In this document: piece after piece, positions 49,994-61,952 of the stretch | Layout of the letters: every line of letters begins with the position of its first letter | Numbering within the stretch: the stretch's first letter is position 1 | NCBI GenBank assembly: GCA_014871385.1 | Contig: CM026422.1 | Location: 26,024,987 to 26,088,986, forward strand | From: Ceratodon purpureus | Taxonomy: Eukaryota; Streptophyta; Bryopsida; Pseudoditrichales; Ditrichaceae | Reading direction: 5' to 3' | DNA: 64,000 nucleotides | Notes under the pieces: generated by a model | Database searches by the model: none | Told to the model about the DNA's origin: nothing | What the model saw: the letters and a program-made list of their open reading frames with translations, nothing else | Position numbers and translations under genes: made by a program

Positions 49994-50421
49994 TATTGAA
50001 GTTAAAAGAAGAAGAGAGTTGGTTGCTCTAACAAGTGTAGCACACAAAGTAATACAAACAATGAATGGAGTGAGATATGAGCTTCTTTCGAAGCTCTTTA
50101 CTTAAAGTACTTGGTTGCACATCTCTAAGGGACTCTCAAGGGACATTCCAAGCCACTTGCAAGTCCCTTTAGGACACGTGGCACTCATGGCCGCCCCTAA
50201 GACTTAGCCACCACCCACTTGTCCTTCCAAGCTTATCATTGACTTGGCTTAGTCAATGCAAGTGGGCTGGTCCTTATCTCTTCACATACTCATGCCACAT
50301 GTGCACCATGTGGTAATTCACCTCTCTCCCTTTTCTCCCCTTTTACTCCCCCCCTTCTAATTCTACCTCATTGCAAACTCTATTTACAATGCCTTAACTA
50401 CGAGCTACCTAAACTCCAACA
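49994..50421 (-). repeat. Copia 5' LTR
   Basis: 428 bp, the same length as the 3' LTR, with about eight substitutions by eye. It is flanked outside by AGTTC and inside by the primer site. Confidence 0.93.
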
Positions 50422-50531
50422 AGTTCTTCTTGATCTACGTGGCCAACATAATCAAGGGAACGGTGAGGTCACTGCAACATATCAACCAAACAACCCATGT
50501 AATGGAAAAGGATCATTGAGCGCATACCCGT

Positions 50532-50771
50532 TTAAAGCATTTCACCGGCAGTGCTACTTTCTGTCCCGTCAACTTCACCGAACCCCCACCTTCTTCCTGT
50601 ATACACAACTGCGTCATCATCAGGGTAGAGGAAAGAAATGGCCTGGACCAACGCCTTCAAATGGGATCTACTTTTCTGCTCAGTTCGTGATTCGGATGCC
50701 CGAGCCCGTAGACGAATGAAGCGCTCCTCCGTATTGGAAAACACCGCCCCTACGCTTGCATCAAAACCCAT
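50532..50771 (-). other. Possible 3' exon or remnant of the CACTA TNPA-like gene
   Basis: An 80-codon minus-strand frame with no known motif, between the Copia element and the TNPA-like exons. It may be a terminal exon cut off from the gene or simple by-product sequence. Confidence 0.25.
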
Positions 50772-51053
50772 ACTGCACTAAAGGAGAACACTGTCTAAAG
50801 TAACGCTGTTTAACGCAGTTTAACGCACATGTTATCCGAGGGTGACATACACGTTAAACCACGTTAAACCGCGTCAAACATTACTTGTGCATCAAGGTGA
50901 GGGAGTGTGAAAACTGACCTGTTGTTTGTTGTTAAATGCAACTTTCTTAGGCAACTTCCTTGTATCCTCCTTCGAATTCTGATTCTGTCGAGGAGACTTG
51001 GCCGATTCCTTCACTAGAGACTTGAGTTTCTTTGCACCAGCTCGTGTTGTTGC

Positions 51054-54000
51054 TCATCCATGTGATGCCGCGTTGGTGGCGTTGGAGTCAGGAGCGGCAG
51101 TAGTGGCGTCACCAGCGCCTCCCACTGCCTTCGATGGTTCTTCAACTGGGGCGTCCAGGAGTCTCATGTCTGTCGCAAGCCAGCGAATGAACCAGCCTAT
51201 GGCTTGATTCATAGAGAAGACGTTTTCATCCTCCACAGGACACTGAAGCTCGTGGTCGTCTTTGAGGCTGGACTGCACCTGGACGGAGAACTCATCATCT
51301 TCTATGGTCATGCAATGGATAGACTCTCCAGGCAGTCCATGCAACACTCCTGCTCCAACAACTTCGGACTCGGAGTCGTCACGAGGTTTGCTCAACAATT
51401 GAACCGCCACTCCTTTCGCAAATCCACCCAACAATACAAACAAGGCATTAAGTGAATTAACAAAGACTCGGTGCAACACGTATGTGTAGACTGCCTCCCT
51501 CATGCCGCATGTCACTTTAAACGCAACTTCATGCCACTTTAAACGCAAGGTCATGTCAATTAAAACGCAAGGTCACGTCAATTAAAACGCAAGGTAACGT
51601 CATTCGAATCGCAATGTCACGTCATTAAGAACATAAAGTCCTGTCATTTGCAACGCAATGTACTGTCATCCGAAACGCAACTAATATCAACTGAAAAGTG
51701 GTCTACAGATTTAGAGGCAGAGTTCCTACCGAGTAGACACTAGGCTAGTGACATAGCTAACTCAAAAACGATGGACTTCAGATACTGCTAAAACCAAGGC
51801 TAGAATAGAGAGTTCAAACATCCTACTAAATTATGGAAGAAACTGAAACCATCTCATACTTGATCTTGAGCAGCAAAGTCAGTGGAGAGCTGTGCCATCG
51901 TCTCCACAACCTGGTGCTCCTTTGCTGTTTCAGAGGGGACCTTCTCCTTCTCGGGTGCCTGTGTCATGGAGTCGAAGTCGAGCAAGTCTTCGTGGACACT
52001 CTGGGCAGTGGGGGTTGGGGCGCTCTCTCCTGTCTCGGTACCTGGATTCTTGACGTGCTCTGTGTCGGTGTCCATGGTCGCCCCCTCCGAAGCGTCATGG
52101 TCCATGGCCGCCCCCTCCCCTATCTCGGTAGCTGCTTCGGCGACCTCCTTACCTGTCACTGAATCTGGGTCCACCTCCTCCTCTGGCTCCATGCCTGTGC
52201 CTTCAAGAGCATCCCCCGACTCTGTGCGGCCCTCTGAGGCCTCCGCCGTCCCCAGGTCTTCCATCGCTGCACTGACCTCCTCCTTGTCCACCGTCCTTCT
52301 CTTCGTGCTCTTCTCCTTGGCTGCTGTCCTCTTCTTCTTCTCCTTCAGCTTTGTCACCTGTTGAAGCTTGGCGTGTAACTGGTAGAGCATGTCTTCTACT
52401 TTCTTCAACCTCTCGTCCTGGGCCGCATACAAGTCCTCCAGCTTCTCCATCCTCCCACATTCACAGTCACGACTCTCTGCTGCCTTCTGCTTCTTCACCA
52501 GTAAGGCTTCCTCTCTCTCACGTTTCCTCATGGCCTTCACCTCATTTGCAATTTCCTCGTCCGTTGGCTTCCAACCAAGCTGAATACTCTGCACAAGAGT
52601 CCCACATTCCGTCCATTTCTCTCCCATAGTCATTTCATTAACAACAACCATGTCAAACCAGATACATAGAAATCATAGATAACTCGAATTCAGCCCGCAT
52701 AGAACTCAGTCACATGACAAACCTCTCACATGCGTTTATTATGACACAGAAACATGTTTATTTAAACGTGCTGTGACACAAGTAAACAGGTCAAGTTAAA
52801 CGTCCCTTAACATCCCTTTCCTACCAATTGACGACTCTCCGAACACATCAATCATGAATTCAGAAGTTACAGTGAGAAGATGGACTTACCAATGCCGACG
52901 GCCCGATACCGCCGCTAAGGACTGCGTCCAGTTGTTACCATTCTTGGACGGCCTCCCAAGAGATATGCTCGACATTATGAGCGACTTCTCTTGCACTGTT
53001 GGGTCGTCTTTCAGTTCCACTAACTTCTCCCAATGCTCCAGAGCTATGTCGGCCGGCGGAGCACGTCCCTCCTTGATGAGCTGGTTGAGTTGGTATTTGA
53101 CCCGTGTGACGCACCTCGACATCCGGGTGTTGAACCAGCTCTCACTCAGTTCGTCTGTCTCGCTGTAGAACTCGAATTCAGCCCGCACTCTTTGAAGCAA
53201 CGCCCTCTTTGCCGCCACCGTCTGTCCGTGCCAGTAGGGAGTGGCGGTCGGATCTAACCGTCTTGCAAACTTCTGGAGCTCCCTGCCCAGCGTTGGCTCG
53301 TGGGCGCCCACCGGCTTGCCGCGACGGTCTAGCTTAATGCACAGCGGCTCTTTAGGCTGGTCATCCTCTTCCTCCTCTTGATCCTCCATGTCTTCTTCTT
53401 CCTCCATGTCCTCATCCTCGAACTCTTCCTCTTCCTCCATCTCTTCATCCTCGAACTGCTCCTGTGATTGAGACCCGGAGCTGCGCACAGCCGTCCTAGT
53501 CCCAGCCCGTGCAGGTCCTTTTCCTTTGTTGCCGTGGATGCCGTGCCCAGAAGATGTGTCCGTGCTGGCAGCGCGCCATGGCGGAGTAAGGTCGTCGCTG
53601 TGCTCCAGCGAATGCCTCTTGGATTTAGCCGGTATCCTCCTCATGTCTCCTACAGGTTTAAATAGGTTTAGTAGTTACTAGGTAACTTGGATTCACATTC
53701 AGAACACACAGAATTATAAGGTACATAAATCAGAACTTGACCAAGCTACAACCACAACCATACCATCCAATTCGAAAGAGTGTTACATTTTCAAACCACA
53801 CATAAGTGCACTGCCAAGTAACTGTCATTAGAAACGCAAATCCATGTCAATTAAGACACAAGGTCATGTCAATAAGAACGCAAGGTCACGTACCTGTCGT
53901 TAGAAACCCGAAACCACAATCATGAGAAACGCGATGTCTACTGATTTGAAAATAAATGAAATATGAAAAATTAAAAAATTAAAAAAAATAATAAAGTCGG

Positions 54001-55182
54001 GATCATAAAGACAGAAGAGATAAAAATTCAAGTCATACAGAGTAGAGAGAAGAGAGTAAAATAGGACGCAGTTAAAAGAAGAAAAGAGCAAAATATAAAA
54101 GGAACAAAATCTGAAACAACGGAGATCAGAAACAAAACGGGGTGTGATGCAAAAGATGAAGTGATGAAAGCCAAAAAATTAAAAAAAAAAAAAAAATTAA
54201 AAAAAAAAAAAAATAGAGGAGGAACTAACTCTGAAAGTACAGAGATCAGACATAGAGTAGGAGGCTGCTTAAAAAATGAAGTGAAGAACTCAAAAAAGAA
54301 AAAAAATAAGAATTTAACAACAAGGGAGCAAAATGGGAGAGAGAAGAAGAGAATACATGGGAACTGACGAAACGAAATAGACCTCAAGAACTAAACTTCT
54401 ATAGACACCAGACACGACAAGAAGACATGAAGGTAGAACATCGCGTTTCGAGTGACGTTCAATCTGACATTCTAGTGCGTTTTTCATGACGTTGCGTCAC
54501 GTTTAGAAAGACACTCCATCACGTTTTAGATAACGCACTATCACGTTTCACAGGACGCACTACCACGTTTCAGATGACGCACACACATGACGAAGGACTA
54601 GTTCACTCAACCAAACAAGTGCATTCACCGTTTCTAAACATACCCCCTGAAGATCGCCATCAATTCACCACCAGATATGCTTAAGAATGGGAAGTCTAGA
54701 TGATCTCAATATGATCGAACAATACCTCACCCTCCTAAACCAATCCCTCGCACATAAAACTAACCCAGCACTCACAACAAACACTCTGCACATCGCACAC
54801 CTGAACCCTAAATCCAGCTTACATCCAGAGCCCGATCTGCCATCCACCCGCAGGACTCCAACACACATGAAAAGAAAAAAAACTAACACATGAACATGTG
54901 TCCAGAAACCAAAATCCTGTTAGATCTTCCTCACACTCATCAAAGCCGTGTGCAGGCACAATGGAAACTTTAAGCAATGCAGCAATCAAAAAAGAAGACG
55001 ACACCCTCCGAACATGAAGTGAGCTCAAGGCAAGTGAGCCCAAAATGAACTCAAGAAAGCCAAAAACAAAAACAAAAAAAAAATAAGAAAAAAAAAAACA
55101 ACATGGAAGAGGACTGAACTCTGAGACTAATAACCCGAAGGCACAGAATGTGAGGCGGAGCCCAAACTGAACTCAAGAAAGC

Positions 55183-55226
<44 letters not shown>

Positions 55227-55906
55227 AAGCAAAAAAACAACATGGAAGAGGACTGAACTCTGAAACTAGTAACCCGAAGGCAGAGAATGTGACGCGGAGC
55301 CAAAAATGAACGAAAGAAAGCCAACACAAAAAGAGGAAAAAAAAAAAAACAATGGAGCAAAATGGGAGCGAGAAGACGAGAATATATGAGTATTGAAGAA
55401 ACGAAACAGACCTCAAGAACTAAACTTCCGTAGACACCAGACATGATAAGAAGAGATGAAGGTAAAACACGTTTTTAATGACCTGGCATCACGTTTCCGG
55501 TGACGTTCAAGTTGACCTTCTATTACGTTTTTCATGACGTTACGTCACGTTTAGGAAGACACTACATCACGTTTCAGATGACGCAATATCATGTTTTGTA
55601 GACACGAATGACCACACAGTCGAGTAAACGCATTGGGAGAAGCACGAAGGTTTAGGGTTTAGGTACAGTGCAATTCCCAGAAGGAAGGAGGCACGTGCGT
55701 AACAACTTACCTGCAGGTTTGCGTGGCTGAGGTGCTGGTGAACCCCTACGACCTCCACTGTGTGCGTGCTTGGGAGGACGCATTGCTTCACCAGCCTCTC
55801 GGTCCATCCAAGAGGGCTCCACGCGCCCAGGTCCTCCTTGACTCCGACTCCTCTTTCGACCCCTCCTACCGTCGTCCTCCCACTCCTCCATCGCTGATCG
55901 CTTCAC
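51054..55906 (-). CDS. CACTA TNPA / Transposase_24-like protein, exons partly joined
   Basis: Likely exons: about 55711 to 55906 (basic, KRSAMEEWEDDGRRGRKRSR), 52890-53649, 51860 to about 52650, and 51054 to about 51450. The 52890-53649 exon has a strong TAG acceptor and a GTAAGT donor. It begins MRRIPAKSKRHS, carries a long Glu/Asp tract, and then a region with a conserved Trp and YQLNQLIKEGRAPP, ending near SLGRPSKNGNNW. This resembles the Transposase_24 domain of En/Spm TNP1/TNPA proteins, which bind sub-terminal repeats. The next block has a coiled coil (MEKLEDLYAAQDERLKKVEDML) and a Lys-rich nuclear-type stretch. The join between the two largest blocks is unresolved. The intron at 53650-55710 is full of A-rich repeats. 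Confidence 0.5.
53930..55560. repeat. A-rich duplicated repeat block in the TNPA-like intron
   Basis: Units of about 130 bp contain ACTCTGAAACTAGTAACCCG, AGAATGTGA and CTCAAGAAAGCC followed by A tracts. A larger module (GAGCAAAATGGGAG through ACGTTCAA) occurs near 54330-54460 and again near 55350-55510, about 1.03 kb apart. The longest A tract is 42 A at 55184-55225. Confidence 0.75.
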
Positions 55907-56154
55907 CCCTTCCCCGGAAAGAGCTGCTCGGAGCGCTCGGACTGAAGTAGAATTGGGTCTAGAATAAACCCTAGAAGGTCACTACCGCCACGCTTCAAAC
56001 AACTCTTTGCTTTGCTTACGGGTCTGTGAAGATAGAACAGTCAATTGAGGGTCAGCACGACTAATACTAACGGTCTAGGGTTTTCAGAGTCGCTCAGGGC
56101 AATTGGAGAGAACACATGAGAGAGAGACAATTCAGATAATCCAAGGAGACTTAC

Positions 56155-56466
56155 TAGAGCTCTCAGATTTGTTGGCGGCTGCGGTGCTTCAGAAGGAGTC
56201 GCCTCGAGAGTTGGGCGCCGCCATGTGCTTCGGCGTGGCACAGAGTTGAACTCCTCCTATTGTTGTCTCCCCCGATCGCGATTCAAGGCTGGTGCACTGG
56301 ATGACTGGATGGAGGAACCTGCATGAGCACTAGGAAACAGTGAGTTGCAGAAGTCCTGATCCTGAAACCCTGCCTCTTTCAAATGCAATGCCACCTGGAT
56401 CGTGTTCCTCGTAATTCTCTCATCACGTAGCTGTTCGTAGTGAGGAACTAAATTAGCCGCCTCCAT
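56155..56466 (-). pseudogene. Probable first exon of the TNPA-like gene, with in-frame stop
   Basis: ATG at 56466 gives MEAANLVPHYEQLRDERITR, an N-terminal pattern seen in plant transposon-borne proteins. The same frame continues after a TAG at 56257-56259 into a Pro-rich segment ending at a CTA|GTAAGT donor (56155). If this is the true first exon, the gene is disrupted. A downstream start is the alternative. Confidence 0.45.
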
Positions 56467-56639
56467 GTCTGCAGGGATCATCACGATCAATTGCGAATAG
56501 CGGCCGCCATAAGTGAGGTGGAGTAGAGGGCCCTATTTCCGTGACGGCGGTGGTGACCAGGTAATTATTCTCTATTTCCGTGACTGCATTCAGAACTCTG
56601 AGCCTTTGTGTGCCGTCTACAGAAACGTGTTATAACGTG

Positions 56640-57510
56640 AGTTTACGTCATTTGAAACGCAACGCATGGTCATTAGAAACGCGATGTAATGTTTTTTGAA
56701 ACGAGACGAAACGTCATTTGGAACGCGATTATAATAGGAGAACAACTAACTCAACTATCACTCACAATCTCTGTCTATTTTTTTAATCTCAATGCATGTC
56801 GTGTCCATGCACAATTATGTGCACGGTTTTGGTTTGTAATACATGCACTAGCCATGGAATGTTCAGTAGTACTTCATCTGCTCATAATCTATCATCCGCA
56901 AGACATTTCTGATTTGGTGACTTAGTTCTAATGGTGTTTGACTCGTAGTATCAGAATGAAATCGCAGCACTAAGTTTGGTATTTGTGAACTGAAGAGTCT
57001 AAAATCCTGAATTAGAATGAATTCTCAGACAAGAATTACTAAATTTATACTAACACGGAGCTTTAACTCTGCAGCTTACGCTGTTTTTTTAGCTCGGTCT
57101 TCAAAAAGTCCTCCGAAGTGGACAAGGATAACATCATCCAGTTGCAAAGACCCTCAGTAGTAAGGTTTGTTAATCCAGAGCCTTCAAAGGATGTATTATA
57201 TAACATTTGTGCCATATGTTTAGGGACACTTGAAATAATCTCTATGTTCTCCTAAATGACTTTTTACAACTTCAAGGACAAACCCTCATGTGAACCATAA
57301 AAATGAACTCCGCTACTACACTTGATGTATAAAGATAAGTTAGAATACAGTCATGATACAACGTCATCTGAAACAACATACAACGTCATCTGAAACCAGA
57401 TACAGTGTCATCTGAAACAAGATACAGCGTCATCAGAAACGTTGCTGAACGTCATCTCAAACAAGACACAACGTCAACTGAAACGTTGCTAAACGTCATC
57501 TGAAAACACA
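56640..57510. promoter_or_regulatory. Divergent intergenic region with ACGTCAT tandem array
   Basis: This lies between the divergently oriented TNPA-like and TNP2 starts. Positions 57361-57510 hold about seven copies of a roughly 22-bp unit, ACGTCATCTGAAACAAGATAC, with drift. Isolated copies (CATTTGAAACGC, CATTAGAAACGC) are near 56650-56730. These match the element's sub-terminal motif family, so a TNPA-type protein could bind here and regulate both genes; that is inference. Confidence 0.6.
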
Positions 57511-57571
57511 CATTAACATCACTAAACCCATGAACGCAAATTGCTAACCTCTGTTTGCCTTGCGTACAGCC

Positions 57572-60500
57572 ATGGTATCCCCCAATCGGAGACGCAAATG
57601 GAGATCAACTGCGGAAATAATTCATCGCCATGAACTTCAATTTGCTGCAAGTAGGGATGTCCCAATAACGAGATGGTCATGCCCGTGTACATACTGTCAT
57701 GGAGGCCGACGTTTGCATGTGCGTGCTATAACACGGCATCTCACCTCTTATGGCCGCGACCAATTTCTGAACCACTCCATGATTGGCGGGGATCCTCCAG
57801 GGGGGTACCCAGAGCATGGGGCTTGGTACTACAGCAACAAGGAATGGACACAGGACAATGTCTGCAGCAATGAGGAAGACTTTCAGCAGATTCCACCCGA
57901 AGACACAGATTGTGAACCACATGGCCTCCACGATGTACAGCAACAGTTTGAGGACGTCATTAGAACCGCTGAAGAGTTAGAAGAGCTGACACGGGACTCT
58001 GAGAACATGGAGAGAGACGATGAACATCCCCCGGATTTACCTGACCCCACAATTGAGGCTTTGAAATTATTGTCTGCACAGGCCTCACGCCCACTTTATT
58101 TAGGCAGTTCTGTGAGCTTGAAATCAGCAGTGTTGTTTCGATGACATTGTGCACCACGCATGGAGTGAGTCGGAACTTCGAAACTGAGTTGCTTCACTAT
58201 CTGACAGTGGAGCTGCTTCAAGAAGATAATGTGTTGCCTACAAACCATTACCAAGCGAAGAGGATGCTGCAGGCACTTGGACTCGCATACAATGTAATAC
58301 ATGCCTGCCCGTCAGGATGTGTCTTATTTTGAGGAGAACACAGCGATTTGGAATCGTGTCCCAGTTGCGGAAAAGGAAGATACAAAGAAGGTACAAAGAC
58401 AACTCTGATGAAGGTTATAAGACACTTTCCCCTACTTCCGAGGTTGAGGCGCATGTTTGGCTCTCCTGCAATTGCAAAGCTTCTGAAATGGCATTCAGAG
58501 CGTGGGGTGACCACGAACAGCAATGGCGAGATCGTAATGGAGACCGTCATTGACAGCCCCGCTTGGAAACACGTTGGAGTCATAGATCCCACATTTCAAG
58601 CGGAAAACCGAAACGTACGCATCGCACTGTCACTTGATGGAGTGAACCCTTTCTCGGTTCGGAGTACCTCACATTCAACGTGGCATGTTCTCTTGGTTAT
58701 TTACAACCTGCCACCGTGGTTGGTGACAAAACGGTTTTTCATCATGATGAGCATTTTAATATCCGGCAAGGAGTCTCCAACAGACAAGAATTTAGATATC
58801 TTCATTTCTCCTTTGTGGGAGGATTATAGCAGCTATGGGAGGGAGTAGAAGCGATAGACGCTTCAGCTGAAGACGTGCAAAGAAGATTCACTCTTCGCGG
58901 TATACTTTTATGGACTATTTCAGATTATCTTGCTTATGGTTTGATTTCTGGACAGCAAACTAAAGGATACAAAGCTTGCACCGTATGCGGCCCAGACACT
59001 GTTTCTAGAAGCGCTAGAGGCCCCAAAGGTGACAAGATAGTGTACGAAGGTACACGCCAGCGTCTTCCAGAGGACCATGCTTTTCGTGAAGACCTGCGGT
59101 TCAATGAGCTTCAAGAGAAGGAGGTTTCCAATTCGAGAATGTCTGGCAAAGATGTTTTAGAGTTTGCAGTAGAGAGGGAGTCATACCTTGCCTCGGGAGG
59201 AAGGGCAGAGGGTCCAGAGGATCCTGTGAGGACCCACGGGGTGAAAAGGCTTTCAATACTCTTTACTCTCCCGTATTGGAAGGTGGGTGCTCTGAATTGC
59301 TCTGTTTCATGTCTTGCTCGTCTTTCTTTGTCACTAGGCATCCCAGTAAACATGGGAGATACACCATAAAACAAGTGAAAATAGTCATTCACGTTTTTAA
59401 GAAACGCGCTCGTCTAGAAATGCGTTGACGTCAAATTGTGTTATTCAACGTCCCAATAAACATGACCGACTGACTGCTGAAAGTTTTTCCACGCTTTAGA
59501 TCGCTACGGTTCTCTTCCAACTCAGATACATACAAATTATTTACAACCTACCACGCCTATTCAATGTGATGCAGGACTTGCTCATACGACACACACTGGA
59601 CGTCATGCACTGCGAGAAAAACCTATGTGAAAACATAGTGAAGACGTTGTTTGGAGAGACGGATTTTCCACGAGGACGGCAGGACTACAAAGACGTGGGA
59701 GTCAGGCCTGACCTATGGCTGAGACGAACACACGGTACAGACGGGCGACTCTTCATGCCGCATGCGCCCTACGTACTCTCTTCGCAGGCGAAGGCAGACA
59801 TGCTCGCTGTGATAGCATCAACAAGGGTGCCCACAAATTATTCTTCCGCAATTCATAAACGAGTTTCTGACGGGAGACTCAGGCTTCTGAAATCCCATGA
59901 CTTTCACATCCTCATGCAACAGGTAGTTTAAGTTCACCTTTACTTGTACCAACTTTGCGTTCAGAACTGTTTAATGTGGAAATGCTACCTCGCGATGTGT
60001 TTTTTTCTTTTCGTCAGAATGTTCACTTCAATGATCCAAAATATCTACGTTAAAGGAAACCGTTAAAACACGCGTTAAAACACGTCCTTTGTGACGCAGC
60101 TCTGATGTGGTGCGCGTATAATTTAACATGATGGCAATATGAGCTCAATCTTTATTTCTGGAAAATAATCCTTCAGGTCATGTCAATTTTCAGATACTAC
60201 CCAATTCACTACGGAATGTTGAAATGAACGCAGCCGTTCGGCTGTGTATTATGAGGGTTAGCAGAGTATTCCGACGCCTGTGCACTGGCTCAGTGGATAT
60301 GTCTAAAGAAAAAGAGTACATTGAAGACGCAAATGAGACGCTTTGCATGGTTGAGCGAGAGTTTCCTCTAGGATCCATGGTCATCATGACGCACCTACTT
60401 GTGCACCTCATGGAGGAGCTCTTTATATGCGGCCTAGTTCACACCCGCTGGATGTATCCAATAGAGCGATACATGAAGACCCTTAAGGATTATGTGCATC

Positions 60501-61952
60501 AAAAGCAGAATCCATAAGGTAGCATGGCAGAGGCGTATTATATGGAAGAAACCCTCGGATTTTGTTCAGAGTATATGGAACGCTACGGGGCTACATCTCG
60601 AAGAGTCTGGGATGCAAACGAAGAGCAGTCACTGTATGATGAGATGGTAGATGGCAAGGGAATAAGACGCCCTATGTCTCGGACTCTCTGTGACTGGATT
60701 CACAGCTTTGTGATCAGAAATGCTGGCACACTTCAGTACTACAAAAGGTACAATCATATATACTCCACGATAATAGCATTTCCAGAATCTTACTTACAAT
60801 TTAACATGTCTAAACGGGGGTTAACTTGCCTGAACGTGATTTAACGTGCCTAAAACGTGGGTTAACATGTATGCAACGTTTTTAGTAATGTGTACATTCA
60901 GGGCATCGTTATAGTCCTTGTCTTTGGTGACTACTATGTCAGTCTTGAAACAAGAAAATGCGTTAAAATGTCACGTTAAACTACGTCATTTTCCCCAATG
61001 CTTTCCTATAGTGAATTGCACGGACCATGTTCAATTCTTTTCATGTTTGCACACACTACTAATGCATTTTGCACACTGCAGGGTGTATGAAGTAGAGCAG
61101 AATTCCAGGAGCAAAGAATGCTGCTTGAGAAATCGCGCAAGACGTGGACAAAGAAGACGGAATTCCTTAGACATTCCTTCACAGTTGAGGCCTTTGGCCC
61201 CATTTCCGGATTGGTTGAAACAAACCGTTGAAGCCGATCGGAGAACACGCTCTCGGACCATCGATCAAACCACTTATGATCTGTCGAGACCCCCCTTGCC
61301 CACTCCAACTGCTTATCGATCAATGAAGGCTTATGGCATGCACCTCCGCTGTTGCTCAGTTGCACCTTCCAGGACTTCTATGGACAGTGGAGTACATCCA
61401 ATATTCACCGACGATGCAGGAGAAGAGACGGAGGAGTATGTAGGTTGGGTTGAAGAAATACTGGAATTAGAGTATAGGAGCACGTGTGTCGTTGTTCTTC
61501 TCTGTTCATGGGTCAAAGGAAAAATGGGAGGCGCTTCACCAACAATGAAGCGGGATCAACATGGAATTCTGTCCATGAATTTTTCGGCAAACTGCCTTCT
61601 TCCTTTGGGTCCCCACTCTTTCGCGTTCCCCATTCACACACATCAAGTGTTTTTTATGGCGGACCAGGGGCCATGGAAAGTGGTGTGCAAGGCAAATGTT
61701 CGAGGCAGCCGCAGAGGTTGTGCCTTTGCTGCAGAATACGACGATGTAGAGGCACAATTACCCGACTCAAATTCACCACATGCCAATAACACAGAGCTGT
61801 GCAAAGGAGAGCCTTCACATTTAGACGTCTCAGCTTACGGGTCCTTTGTAGAAGAGCAGGAAGGCGAGCCAGTGGCAGCGGAGGGAAGTGATGAGGATGA
61901 CGACCGGATCCTGGGTGATTCATCTGATAGTGAGTTTACATCAGAGGATTAG
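57572..61952 (+). pseudogene. CACTA TNP2-type transposase, several inactivating breaks
   Basis: From ATG 57572 the N-terminus has a transposase-associated Cys/His motif (CPCTYCHGG). It continues with NHYQAKRMLQALGL, HACPSGC, CPSCGKGRYKEGTK, LDGVNPFSV and YNLPPW, then DYLAYGL and TKGYKACTVCG, all diagnostic of TNP2. Exons 59575-59922 (LDVMHCEKN, LKSHDFHILMQQ), 60194-60747 (RLCTGSVD, HLMEELFICGLV, RWMYPIERYMKTLK) and 61082-61952 (DUF4216-like; acidic tail, stop 61950-61952) complete it. Breaks: a frame change near 58075-58085, an in-frame TGA at 58330-58332, a frame change plus TAG near 58820, and TAA at 60515-60517. The protein would catalyse cut-and-paste transposition of CACTA ends if intact; here it is not. 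Introns carry the same ACGT repeat motifs. Confidence 0.9.

Larger units (their letters stand above)
44723..50421 (-). mobile_element. Ty1/Copia LTR retrotransposon inserted in the CACTA element
   Basis: A 5,699-bp element on the minus strand. It has two 428-bp LTRs and is flanked by AGTTC at 44718-44722 and 50422-50426. Internal order on the minus strand is 5' LTR, primer site, leader with 33-bp repeats, gag-protease-integrase-RT-RNaseH, polypurine tract, 3' LTR. Integrase before reverse transcriptase places it in Copia. The LTRs differ at about 8 sites by eye (roughly 98% identity), so insertion is fairly recent and later than that of the host CACTA element. Confidence 0.95.

Noticed and set aside
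49586-49999. Plus-strand repeat protein
   Set aside because: It is the reverse strand of the Copia leader repeats and runs into the primer site and LTR.
57361-57510. CRISPR-like array
   Set aside because: Units abut directly without unique spacers, drift in sequence, and lie in a plant transposon.
61006-61365. Minus-strand frame opposite the TNP2 3' exon
   Set aside because: The plus-strand frame carries the DUF4216-like pattern and splice sites; the minus frame has no similarity.
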